The position numbers and the translations under genes were made by a program. Below the pieces are notes generated by a model that was not told where the DNA came from, did not search any database, and saw nothing but the letters and a program-made list of their open reading frames with translations. Positions 34,244-44,574 of a DNA stretch of 64,000 nt are shown here, one piece after another. Source of the stretch: Helichrysum umbraculigerum (Eukaryota; Streptophyta; Magnoliopsida; Asterales; Asteraceae). Numbering within the stretch: the first letter of the stretch is position 1; every line of letters begins with the position of its first letter. The stretch lies in assembly GCA_949592205.1 (NCBI GenBank), contig CATIUR010000001.1, positions 72,459,559 to 72,523,558 on the forward strand. The letters are read 5' to 3'.

Positions 34244-35019
34244 GAAAATGTCCAAACCACCAAATGACAAAGACTGACAAGGTGTGCACCTTCTACCGAG
34301 GTCTTGATCCTAACCATCGCATCAATCTTGACGCAGCAGCTCAAGGAAACTTCATGAAACTTACTGATGATGAAGCATGGAGCTTGATTGAGGATATGAC
34401 GATGCATCACCACGATTGGAAGTCTGATGAGCAATCCTCATCATTACCCCTCTCCGCAAATAACACCCGCCAAACTGAAGCCATTAAGTCTCTGTGCGAT
34501 CAAATTGAGACTCTGACAAAACAAATAGCAGATCTGAAGAAACCACCACAGCAGATCCACCAAGCTCAGGCTTGCCAGAACTGTACCAACCATCCCGCTG
34601 AAGAATTCAAGGTTGAGTACGAAGATCCTACTGATGGTTCAGTCTACTATGCCCAGTTTCCTGTCAGATCTCAAAATCCGCCTGGCTTCGCTAGAACTTC
34701 ACCACCACGAACTCGAGGAAACCAATATCCTCCACGGAACAACCAACCCCCCTTCCAGCCCAGGTTTCAGCCACGATATCCGACGTACCCACAACAACCA
34801 CAACTTCCATACAATCAACCACTTCCATTAACCGCCACTGAGGATACCCAGCCTGCTGAGCCTGCAAAGACCATCATTCCAGTCACGAGTACTGATGACA
34901 ACCTCAACAAATTCATCCAAGGTCAGACCGCCTTCAACCAAAAGACTACGGCTCGACAAGACCAAACTGATCTATTCCTTCGAAATCAACTCTCGGTCCT
35001 GAAAAGCCTTGAGAACTAG
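34102..35019 (+). pseudogene. Element B Gag, C-terminal part
   Basis: It begins within the Gag fold (MGNKFLARYFPPSKQ, then SIYSAWERFKSLLRKCPNH and CTFYRGLDP) and continues into a predicted coiled coil (about residues 125-150, QTEAIKSLCDQIETLTKQIADL) and a Pro/Gln/Asn-rich linker. A single CQNC motif is present, but no complete CCHC knuckle. It stops at TAG 35017-35019. The downstream DNA stays in the same frame through a second TAG (35185-35187) to the protease, so Gag and protease were one polyprotein. Confidence 0.85.
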
Positions 35020-35196
35020 ATCGGTCAGTTAGCCCAACGCCTCGATACCCGACCGCAAGGGACCTTTCCAAGCAATACTATTCAGAACCCCCACGTCGAG
35101 GAAGCCAAGACCTTAAATTCTGATAAACCAACTCCTTCTGTGACTGCTTCTCCAAGGGAACATTCTCCTGTCCCGCCGAAAGTTTAGACCAAATCA

Positions 35197-37371
35197 ATGC
35201 CCACGCCGAATCGTGAGGTTGAGATTCCTTTCCCTAACCGCCTGCACAAAAAGTACAATGCCAAGTCATTCAAACTTGATGGAAAATTCTTAGACACCGT
35301 GTCTAGAATCCATTCTAGTACAAAATACATCCGACGAATGCTGGCAACTAAGGACAAGATTCCTTCCACTCCCAAAGTCTCCCTGAACGCCGAATGTTCA
35401 GCCGTCATCCAGAATGCCTTACCGGAAAAACTAGGAGACACGGGTCAATTCACTTTGCCCTGTTCCATCTATCACTCAGGCACAATACGCTCCTTGGCCG
35501 ATCTTGGAGCTATTATCAATCTGATGCCTTACTCGCTCTACTCCAGATTAGAATTAGGACCTCTCCAGCCCACTAAAATGAGCGTCCAGTTGGCCGATCA
35601 ATCAGTCCGATACCCGAAAGGCATTGCTGAGAATGTCATGGTAAAAGTTGACAGGTTCTATTTCCCCACTGACTTTGTAGTGATGGATATACAGGAAGAC
35701 ATTAACATACCCATTATTCTAGGTAGACCATTCATGAATACTGCACGTGCTATTATTGATGTATATTCTCAGGTTATCAGTCTACGAGCGCATGGACAAA
35801 CAATATCATACAAGATTGATCAGACCGACTGTTCAATAATGGAGCATGCAGAGATATACGCAATATCCATGGGCAGAGTTACTTCGGATGATGACACTTC
35901 TGATTCAGAACCATACAGGCCATACGAGCATATTTGTCTTATCTCAACTACTGAAGAGTCAGAATCGGAAGACGAGGAGATGGAAGAATCTGAACCAGAG
36001 GAAGAAATAGAGGAGGAGGAAGATTCAGAGCAAGATGAAGAAGAAGAGGAACAACCTGAAACAGAACCATATGAAGAGGATATGAAAGAAACGGAACCAG
36101 AAGAAATGGAAGAATCCGAGGAAGAACAAGAAGAATCAGAGCCCGAGGAAGTATATCAGTCCACACCACCTCATCAATACCTTCCTGACTCAAATTTACC
36201 GACATCAGAGATTATGCAAATCGAGAACCTCGAGAACTTCATCCCTCTGTCACAAGATGAATCAGATGAAGATCCACCAACTGATTTCTCTCACGATGCC
36301 GAATTTGGTCTCACCATGGAGAAACTCATTGCATCGGCTATTGATCCAACCAAACCTCTCGTGTCTCCCCGACTTGACGCTCTGCTAAATATTGAGAAGA
36401 CTATAGCCTTATCCGCACAGCACCCAGAGCTTCGAGACAAGCTCTTGAGAAAGATTGCAGCATATAAAGCATCCCGACTTCCCCAAAGGATTCAAACCTT
36501 TGACACATCTGCGCCTCGAAGTCAGTTCGAGAAAGGAAGTACTTCCGGATCTAGCCGTAATTCTGATTCTCAGGAGGAAAAAGACATCGAGATGGATTCC
36601 TCTCAGCCGATATCTCAGATTACTGATGACTCCCTTCCACCATCCGATACTGTTGAGTTCCCTGATTTCCAGGCTAGGGATACTCCAGCTGAGGAGAGTG
36701 ATGACGATGACATCATCTATACTGATATTACAATAGATATTCGGTCTGTCCAACTCCTTGCATCTTCGACTGTTCCCGCTTCTCCCCAATTTCCGACTAT
36801 CTCCAACCATGAGGAAATGATAAGTGCTATTGAAGAATTCGAAAACGACATACCTATAATGACAAGCATTATCATTAACTCCACCAATGATTACACTCCA
36901 CACCAAAGGAACCTGATTGAGGAAATCATAGCCGAATCTGAGGTCAACCAAGCCGAGAATTCCCAAGATTACAGATTCTTCCACAACCGCCTAAATGCCT
37001 TTGCCGAAGACCTTGCTGCTCAGTTGCTACGAGAGTATCACACTACTGGACCAACACCTGAGGAGCTAGAGTTCTTTGAAGACCAAAGACGCATGTACAG
37101 GAAGATCTATGACACGGTGTTCAGATCCGCATTTCCATATTCTGCTGAGCAACACGAGTTCTTAAATTCTTATCGCAGCAATATGTACAATGCTACTGGG
37201 AACCCCGACACAGACATAGACATCCGATTGATGAATGATCTTAAGGGACTTCTAGATTCTATGGCTAGGAATGATCATATCGACGAGACTTCTCCTCATC
37301 GGTTCTACATTGACTGCACCATCGAGTACCACGCTCACAAGATTGCCGAAGATCTCGAGTACGAGAGTTGA
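35197..37371 (+). CDS. Element B protease plus large unfamiliar acidic/helical region
   Basis: 724 codons. Residues about 60-215 form a retropepsin of Athila type, with catalytic ADLGAIINLMPYSLYSRL (about residue 102, DLGA in place of DTGA) and the flap/core block IPIILGRPFMNTARAIID (about 173-190). RT would normally follow. Instead there is a very acidic segment (about 248-320, EEE/ESEPEE runs), a Ser/Pro-rich segment, and from about residue 535 a mainly helical region without known motifs. ILIYS-, YVDD- or DDE-like motifs are absent, so pol has been replaced, not merely broken. The upstream in-frame TAG suggests that this ATG is not the original start. Function of the distal part is unknown. 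Confidence 0.82.
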   Translation: MPTPNREVEIPFPNRLHKKYNAKSFKLDGKFLDTVSRIHSSTKYIRRMLATKDKIPSTPKVSLNAECSAVIQNALPEKLGDTGQFTLPCSIYHSGTIRSLADLGAIINLMPYSLYSRLELGPLQPTKMSVQLADQSVRYPKGIAENVMVKVDRFYFPTDFVVMDIQEDINIPIILGRPFMNTARAIIDVYSQVISLRAHGQTISYKIDQTDCSIMEHAEIYAISMGRVTSDDDTSDSEPYRPYEHICLISTTEESESEDEEMEESEPEEEIEEEEDSEQDEEEEEQPETEPYEEDMKETEPEEMEESEEEQEESEPEEVYQSTPPHQYLPDSNLPTSEIMQIENLENFIPLSQDESDEDPPTDFSHDAEFGLTMEKLIASAIDPTKPLVSPRLDALLNIEKTIALSAQHPELRDKLLRKIAAYKASRLPQRIQTFDTSAPRSQFEKGSTSGSSRNSDSQEEKDIEMDSSQPISQITDDSLPPSDTVEFPDFQARDTPAEESDDDDIIYTDITIDIRSVQLLASSTVPASPQFPTISNHEEMISAIEEFENDIPIMTSIIINSTNDYTPHQRNLIEEIIAESEVNQAENSQDYRFFHNRLNAFAEDLAAQLLREYHTTGPTPEELEFFEDQRRMYRKIYDTVFRSAFPYSAEQHEFLNSYRSNMYNATGNPDTDIDIRLMNDLKGLLDSMARNDHIDETSPHRFYIDCTIEYHAHKIAEDLEYES

Positions 37372-37963
37372 CGAAAGGACGCGTGTCATCCCTTCTTCTA
37401 TACCTGAAGGTTCGATAGTTAACATCGCGAACTTCCTCACTGATCGGATCAAGGAAATCTTCGCCGAAGTACCTGATGAAGAGCATAGTCTAATATTCAA
37501 CTACGGATTACGTGAGGTTTACGACATGATGAACAATACCTTTAAGAACTCCGACCTCACGTTTTCCCACTACCAGACCAGTCTTATCCAGGGTATTCAT
37601 GAATCTATCCGAGAACTTGGAGTAAACTCCAATATTGCAGATCACGAGACTTTACACCTACAGTTCTTTGGATTTATGGACTCACTCAGACAATACCATC
37701 CTGAACGAAAGATGATTGAAGCTGATGGATTCTCTTTTGTAAATTCCCGCGGAATTATCTCCAGCACAGTAATGGAGATTACTTGGGACCTGCTGCACAT
37801 AAAAAGGATTACAGAGCAGCATCTGCAAAGTTTCCCCTTATTTTCATCTGAGATTCCAAACATCGTCGACATCATCGCTCGCCATTTTCTGAGGATATAC
37901 CCACGTAACCCCAGGATTCCACTTCTGCGCACTTCCGGTCCTGGTGGTTCCAACACCAACTAA
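37271..37963 (+). pseudogene. Element B distal helical protein region, shifted frame
   Basis: The open frame overlaps the end of the previous ORF. Coding-like sequence starts near 37365, where the previous frame stops (TGA at 37369), pointing to a one-base shift. Residues about 50-160 (LTDRIKEIF, EEHSLIFNYGLREVYDMMNNTF, LIQGIHESIREL, LHLQFFGFMDSL) align loosely with the preceding block of the 35197 ORF (AEDLAAQLL, EELEFFEDQRRMYRKIYDTVF, FLNSYRSNMYN, IRLMNDLKGLLDSM). This suggests a duplicated module of about 100 residues. It ends at 37963, 45 bases before a conserved GC-rich hairpin motif. Confidence 0.65.
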
Positions 37964-38007
37964 ATCTGAAGGAAGGCAAAGTCGAGCTCTCGACTCTAAA
38001 AGCAGCG

Positions 38008-38031
38008 CTTCTCGGGAGGCAACCCGTGCAA
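38008..38031 (+). other. Conserved CTTCTCGGGAGGCAACCCG block, element B
   Basis: The block is shared with element A (44551-44574), although the surrounding sequence differs. It can form a CGGG/CCCG stem with a six-base loop. A similar GGGAGGCAACCC motif is, to my recollection, conserved after pol in Athila-type elements. Here it follows the last ORF directly. Its role is unknown. Confidence 0.7.
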
Positions 38032-40272
38032 TAAGACGTGTAGAGAGATCAGTGTCAATAAGTGAAGATATATCTCTGACTATCCTTCACACTTGGTCGT
38101 CACCAAAACACTTTTCTGATATTACAACTCATTTGCAAATAAACCACTCATCTCAGAAATAAGGAAATCAATTTGAAAAATGACAATTCATGTGTTTCGA
38201 GCATTTGAGGTACTTGCATACTACTTTTATGCATTATGCTCAAACTCGTTTAAAAACACATGTTTTATAAAAATGATTTGTAGTAGAAAACATCTTTTCA
38301 AGTTCTGTGACGATGATTTATCTTTTCATTTGCAAATACTTTGAGTTTGTAAGCTGGTACGACCAACGTGTTCACACTTACGAGATTGATTCACAAAGGG
38401 AATAATGGATGGAGAAGAAAACCAAATAGCAAGACGCTTGAAGATGTGCCGCTCTTCATGAATGCAGAAAAAGATCTTGGCAACATCTCTTTTCAGCAAA
38501 ATCAGATTCTTAGCTTCTTTGCTGCTCGCTATCTGGGGAGTGTCTTAACCTTTACTCTCTTTTGTTTATGATTCTGTTTATTATTTGCTTTGTTAGTTTG
38601 TTAAAGTAGTCTATACTCTATCCTAAGCTTATCACTAAGTGTGGGATTCCAGCCCAAAACAAACACTTGAGAAACATTTTCTTACATGTTCAAACTCTAA
38701 GTGTGGGATTTTACTTCCAGTAAATTTCAACTCAAGAGAACATTAGGGACAATGTTCCTCTAAGTGTGGGATAGCAGGTATAGAATACCTTGGTTAGTTT
38801 TCTTTGATTTTTTTTAATGTCCGAAATAGTAAACTCAGAAAATGTTCCTCAAAATTTTTCAAAATTTTTCAAGAAAATTGATAGTATGAGCTAAATCTAT
38901 TGATTAACTCTGCTAATTTTGAGCCTAAATATCTTTTGAGAGGAGCTATTTTCAGATAAGAATAATATATTTCGGAGTCTAGGGAAAATAAGGTAGAAAT
39001 TGCTTAAACAAGAAATAATAATCTGATGGAAGCATGACGAAGCACATACACCTATTTGCAGTGAGGTATCTTGAGCCTAATAGCATTCATCTTTAATGCT
39101 TCACTAATCATTTCTTGTGTGTGCCGATGCATGCATCTCTGAATTAGAACTTGCTCTTGACATACTCTTCAAGACCACATTGGTGTGTACCGTACGCGGT
39201 ATAGGTGCAATTAGATGACCTTGACATTCCCTAGGATTTAAACCCCTTTTCACATATCTCTTCAAGCCCAAAATCCTTCCGATACTCATTTTTAGTATCG
39301 ATGATCCACCTAGTAAACCCTGTTGAGCCTAAACCTTTCGTTTCATAAAACCCTCAATAAACCCTACTTCCCAAAATACCCCCAAACTTATCTTAGAATT
39401 TCTGAGGTTATGAGGAACATATTTTAGAATATCTTATCCTACCCCTTCGTGCTCTCAAAAAGATTGAAGAATCCCTGGTGTGTAAAATTGACACCGCTAA
39501 AAGACTCGAAACGTTCAAGATAAGGGATTTCTGAAAGAATCAAAAGAAGAAAAATATCCTTGGAAATTCTCTGGCAAAGAAATTCTGAAGAAGAAAAGAA
39601 AAATAGAAAAAATACAAAAGCAGAAAAAGAAAATAAAAAGAAGAAAAAGAAGAAAAGAAAGAAATAGTTCCGCAAGAATAAAGCTTAAAGTCCTTTGAAG
39701 TATCATCCTCACAAGAAGATTCTGATAGAAGACCAAAAGCTACCTCTCTCTCCGTTCTGAAATAAAGTTGTTCATAATCTCAGTTGTTTTAAGATAAGCA
39801 ACCCTTACAACCCAAAAATACCACTATCCATACCCTTTACCCCTCATCAAACACTACAACTCTCATTAATGTCTTGGGATAATTAACACCGTCCTCACCT
39901 AAGTGGTGGAGATCCGATTCTCGACCAAGCCTATGACGATGAGTGCTGCATGACTGGCTATTTGAGCGATTTCTTTTGTTTTAGACTGATAGGAAACCCG
40001 ATACACTTTGAGTGAATTGAGTGACCACCTTTTGTGAGATCGCCTAGTCATGTGTACTCCAAGATCATGAGATTTGGATGTATGCCTAAGAGAATCTTTT
40101 CTTGTTTAAGGAAGGATCATCTTATCTTCCCCTAAATTCCTGAAACTATCTTATTTGCATTTGACAGTGGTAACTCTTAAAAATATTGAAGCTCGCTCTA
40201 AAAATTGTATTAAAATTTTTTCAAAAACTGAGTGTTGCTTGAGGACAAGCAACGTCTAAATGTGGGATAACT
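38032..40272 (+). other. Element B 3' non-coding region and PPT
   Basis: It carries no convincing ORF. It contains AAGTGTGGGAT words at about 38637, 38699 and 38761 and the terminal PPT-like AAATGTGGGATAACT before the 3' LTR. 39536-39665 is a purine-rich AAAGAAGAAA tract. The poly-Phe frame opposite it is an artefact. Confidence 0.7.
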
Positions 40273-42891
40273 TGATGTGACGCAAAAAGTCATGTTTTGT
40301 AGACCATTATTCCACACTTTTTGGGCACATCTTTAGTGAAAACATTCCAAAACAATCATTATTTACTAAAATTTACTAAAGTGCTCAAAATATAGACGTT
40401 GCTACAAAAATCAGTAAAAACATCCGAGTAACGAACAAAACGGAGCAAATAAGCAGCAACCAATTCTCGCACCCTCATTTATCCTATGATAAACATATTC
40501 TAACCTTATGATATGATGTAATAGGTAAAATCGAGACGAGAAAATCAAGAATCATGCAAATCGGACAAAGGACGGAAAAGACTGGACGATTACAAACTCC
40601 TATAAAGTGATTTCGGCTATGCTAAAGTTTTACACATCCAATTTCAGTGAGATTGGCGCCATTAGAAGCTTAACGGAATTACGAAGACACAGGCGAAAGA
40701 ATCAGGTCAAACGGACGCATAACGAAGGAGATACGGACGATTTAAGCAACGAACGAAATCAGACGGAAGCCGTATACGGCCTTGCACACCGTATACGGCC
40801 CTTCATAGACCGTATACGGCCCATAACACACCGTATATGGCCCTATGAAGGCCGTATACGGCCCTTGGTACCCCATATGCTGCCCGTTTGTGCTTCGTTT
40901 GCTTGTACGTGCGTGTTTCGCGAGTTGTACGGCTGATTTTAAGCTTTGCCTATAAATAGGAGGCCACCCCTCCATCATTCCACACACTTCAACATTCCAT
41001 TCATTTCTCCATTTCCACTTTCTCTCTCACACACACTCTCTCTCTCTCTCTAAACTCTCTTTCTTTCTTTCTCTCTCTAGAAATTAGGGTTTGGTCTGGT
41101 TAGTTCTCAGTTAATATTTAACTGAAACTAACGGAGGGGCTACTTTTGTAATAGCGTAGGGAATAGTTCAGGGGCTTTTATTGTAATATTGTCAAGGATA
41201 TTGCGGAAGTTCTGCTTGTACTCTCTCTCTCTAAACGCTTATTCAATCTACGCTTTATTAACGGTTACTTCTTTGCTTATCTGTTATAATGATAATTGCT
41301 ATTGTTATTATGCTAGATTTTGGACCTGTTATTATGCGTAGTGAGTAGTTTCCCTGTGTGTTTGTTATGATGTAGTTAGTTTATATATGTGTGGGGTGAT
41401 GCTGCTTTAAACATATAATTGGATAACATTATGAAATAACGGAGGTAACGTTATACGGCTTTCATTTGTATAGCGTCGGAATCATCACTTATGTGTGTAG
41501 TACGGAACGTGGAAGCTATGAAAGTCGTGGGCACAATCTGTTGTGGAAATAATGTTTCCAGTTATATTATATAAATGAAAACCGGTGACCTATTAATCTT
41601 GTATTTATGAATTTCTAAACCAAATCGCCTTTCCTCCAATTAAACGTGGTTAGAACCTTTATGACAAGGAGTCGTGAACCTTGATCAAACGGTCACTACC
41701 TATCTATGTTTTCTGAAACTGTAAACATGGTTTGAATTGCGTAGCTGTGGAAATACTGTTTAAAACCTTTCGTATAGTACACCGTGAATCAATCAGGGAT
41801 TTATTGGGAAATAGTGAGGGCTGGTTTATATCATAGATGGTTGGGCTTTAATACAAACTTAGTTTAAACTATTCTAGAGTGACCATAAAGTATGTGACCC
41901 CGGAAAGACCACGGTAAACGCAACTGTACTTCATGTAACGTTGGAAACACCTTCGGTGGAGTACAAATACGTAAGAACTAGGGAAATGTCGGTGGTTGAA
42001 GACTGTGTCACATCCTGGTTTGATTTCAGAGCTGTGGAAATGTTTGATCGCACTGTACACCGTTAGTACGCCTAAAGATCTGGAACACTGTGGAAATGTT
42101 TAATTGCACTATACACCGTTAGTACATCTTGGGTCTGGAAAACTGTGGAAATGCATAATCGAATGGTACACCGTAATGAAAGCTCGAGACTAAAATATAA
42201 CCATTAATATAAAGTTAATAGTCACCAAACCAAGTCTTAATCTTAAATGCCTTGTTTGACTTCGTTGTCCCCGTAGTGTTAAGAAAGGTCGGAACCTTAG
42301 TGGGTATGTTACTCTATCTCATGCACCCAGGAACTAACATTCCAAGAAGGGTCGTTACTCCATCACTGGATAACGTTGAAGAGTTGAGCATCCTCCTCCG
42401 ATCAGACTCAATTTGGCCTAGTACTCAGTGACATATTTATTGGTTTCCCCAATCAGTAGGGTACTAGTGTTTACATTACGAACAATTAAGCTCAGATAAG
42501 ACACAAACCTTTAAAAGACGTTTTCATATCAAAACCCTAGCATCACCCCCGCATAAGCTAACGAAGTCATAACAAACACATATCCTCCATACTGATTTCA
42601 TCCCTATTTCTGTTTTTCCATTTATTTACTTTTTATTTAATTGCTTTAAATTACGGACCTAAGTAACAAAAACCCACTCAAACTCTGTTTTAAAAATCCC
42701 ATCACTAAAATAAATAACTTGTCTTGATACTCCCGTTTCACAATACGATTAGCTTGAAGAACGACCCTAGGTCATAATGCTGCTATACAGCCGTAGTAAA
42801 ACTTAGGTCCCCAGCTCTTATAAATTTAAAACTCCACTGCCGTGTCCTCCTTCCGTTGCGTTGACGACCGTGACCGATCGAGGGCGCGACA
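40273..42891 (+). repeat. 3' LTR of element B
   Basis: It is 2619 bp and nearly identical to the 5' LTR. The length difference comes largely from CT dinucleotide number (about 41030 and 41225) and the repaired fifth palindrome. Confidence 0.93.
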
Positions 42892-42998
42892 GGCTCCCCC
42901 CAATTATTATAAATTTAAAACTACCCTGCCGTGTGTCTCGGTGGCCGGACCAACGACCAGAGTAAAATCCGACCGACAGCTGGGGGCACGATAAGTTT

Positions 42999-43017
42999 TT
43001 GGCGCCGCTGCCGGGGA
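42999..43017 (+). other. Element A primer binding site, tRNA-Asp type
   Basis: TTGGCGCCGCTGCCGGGGA, identical to that of element B, five bases after the LTR end at 42993. Confidence 0.88.
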
Positions 43018-43234
43018 CGGTAGTACGATTCGGAGCCTGTTTAGATAAATTAGTTTTTAAGCGATCCTTTTGAGTTGGATTCACCATCCCTGTCAGAAGT
43101 TATTTCTTTCGTAGATTAGCGTAGTTAGATTAGATTACCTTAGCTTAGCTTAGTTTAGATTAAATTTCCCTTCTCAACCCAACTTTAATTCTTAAACCTT
43201 CTTCGTGTGCTGTCTTTTTCTGAAAACTTGGGCA

Positions 43235-44515
43235 ATGGCAACTCAACAACAACTATTAGATCAAATTGATAACGAATGTCAAAGGAATAGTATGATTTAT
43301 TCGGATAACATAAGGTACTTAGATCCTCAATCTCAATATCATTATGACCCTTATGCTTTCCAAACACATCAATACCAACCTTACTATCCCGAACCATTCA
43401 ATGTCTACCCACACTCATCCCACCATGTACACGAACCGTTACCTTATGAGAGTTCTGACTTGAGAGATATGTCCATAACTTATCTCAGTAGTAATACTTT
43501 CTCACTTTCCTACAACCCACTTGAGCAACTACTTAGAGAACAAGAAGACATGCTTAGAAGATGTACTGATAAGCTGTCTAAGATACAAACACGAGTCCAA
43601 GTGAGTAGTAATGAAGCTAGGAATCAAGTTATAATTGACAATTGGCTACAGGAAGATGATAGGTACTTACACACCACATCTACATCATTCGACACAGACT
43701 TTCATTCTCATGAGTCCGATTGCAAAATCCCTTCCAACCCTTCACCTACACAATCTTCTAAATCCTCACTTCCACCCATTCTCAACCTATCTACGTCCGA
43801 GACCGATGAGGAGTTCATTCTAGAGGAACTTTCCGAGTCATTGCAACTTGAAACTCTTGGCCGGAGTGACGAGGATGACGAGGTAGACGAAGAGATAGAA
43901 GTAGAGAGCCCGGAGATGGAGATTTACACAGAAGACCCAGCTTCAGAAGGATCGGAGGAATACGCACCGACTCCGAGAAGTGATTTCATTCCAAGTCAAA
44001 CCAACATGGTTGACAACATCCCACAACAAGTTGTGGTTGACACTGTCCCACTTATCTTTCCGAATGAATCACCCAATGATCTAGTTGAACCCTCAATTGC
44101 CTTAGACCAAGTAGTTGATGAGAATGTTGCTACAAGATTGGAGACAAAAACGGATACTGTCCCACCTCCATGCCCAGAGTACAACATTATCATTGACCAA
44201 AAGACAATAGGAAGCAAGGTGGGTTCTGCGTTATGGTTTCCCTTCAAACCTTCTCTCGACCATATAATGTCCTATACATCATTTAGAGGTGAGGATTCCT
44301 TTGACCAACCCATTCTGACAATCCAACCCAAGGAGGTAGTAGAAGTTGAGAGATTTGTGGTACCTCCGGTAAAACCATTCCCTCACTTCGAACCATCTCC
44401 TTATATTGGACATACCTTAGCCTTAATCTGCTTTGAACTTTTAGGTATGTACCAATATTACCCCTTGTGTCTACTGATGGATGCAAGGGAGCCCCTAGGA
44501 TTGCTTGATAAGTAG
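43235..44515 (+). CDS. Element A single ORF, unfamiliar acidic protein
   Basis: An intact ORF of about 426 codons from the ATG at 43235 (a further in-frame ATG lies at 43205). The N-terminus is Gln/Asn/Tyr/His-rich (QQQLLDQIDNEC, then HYDPYAFQTHQYQPYYPEPF). A short helical, possibly coiled-coil stretch follows (about residues 95-130, LEQLLREQEDMLRRCTDKL). A Ser/Thr/Pro-rich and strongly acidic middle (about 190-245, DEDDEVDEEIEVESPEMEI) precedes a C-terminal part with LWFPFKPSLDHIMSYTSF and CFELLGMYQYYPL. I recognise no Gag, protease or pol domain. It lies where gag should be and is followed after about 35 bases by the conserved GC-rich block. It might be a diverged structural protein; I do not know. 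Confidence 0.7.
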   Translation: MATQQQLLDQIDNECQRNSMIYSDNIRYLDPQSQYHYDPYAFQTHQYQPYYPEPFNVYPHSSHHVHEPLPYESSDLRDMSITYLSSNTFSLSYNPLEQLLREQEDMLRRCTDKLSKIQTRVQVSSNEARNQVIIDNWLQEDDRYLHTTSTSFDTDFHSHESDCKIPSNPSPTQSSKSSLPPILNLSTSETDEEFILEELSESLQLETLGRSDEDDEVDEEIEVESPEMEIYTEDPASEGSEEYAPTPRSDFIPSQTNMVDNIPQQVVVDTVPLIFPNESPNDLVEPSIALDQVVDENVATRLETKTDTVPPPCPEYNIIIDQKTIGSKVGSALWFPFKPSLDHIMSYTSFRGEDSFDQPILTIQPKEVVEVERFVVPPVKPFPHFEPSPYIGHTLALICFELLGMYQYYPLCLLMDAREPLGLLDK

Positions 44516-44550
44516 TGTTAGAGTCAAGCTAGAGACTCGAACAAAAACAA

Positions 44551-44574
44551 GCGCTTCTCGGGAGGCAACCCGTG
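44551..44574 (+). other. Conserved CTTCTCGGGAGGCAACCCG block, element A
   Basis: Same block as 38008-38031 in element B and again directly downstream of the last ORF. Confidence 0.7.

Larger units (their letters stand above)
30927..42891 (+). mobile_element. Non-autonomous Athila/Tat-like element 'B' (gag-protease, no RT or integrase)
   Basis: It is bounded by TGATGTGACG and GGGCGCGACA with perfect GGCTC duplications at 30922-30926 and 42892-42896. LTRs of 2612 bp (30927-33538) and 2619 bp (40273-42891) are nearly identical by eye, so it inserted recently. PBS TTGGCGCCGCTGCCGGGGA lies at 33544-33562 and the PPT-like ATGTGGGATAACT at 40260-40272. The 6.7-kb interior encodes Gag, an aspartic protease and a long unfamiliar protein region, then 2.3 kb of non-coding DNA. 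There is no trace of RT, RNase H or integrase. Replication would need enzymes supplied by a related autonomous element. Confidence 0.92.
28002..42993 (+). repeat. 5' LTR of element A, split by element B
   Basis: Segments 28002-30926 and 42897-42993 make a 3.0-kb LTR. Landmarks: a C-run at 28511-28528, CCGTATACGG-type palindromes at 28545-28605, a TATA box CTATAAATAC at 28721 and a CT-rich start region (28755-28800). The LTR end at 42993 reads GCACGATA, one change from the GCACGACA of the 3' copy. It is clearly homologous to the B LTR over its first 150 bases. Confidence 0.85.

Noticed and set aside
36409..36984. 191-codon minus-strand ORF within element B
   Set aside because: It is the antisense of the coding-like plus-strand ORF 35197-37371 and shows no domain.
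39439..39736. Phe-rich membrane-like ORFs on the minus strand
   Set aside because: They arise opposite a purine-rich AAAGAAGAAA tract in the element B non-coding region.
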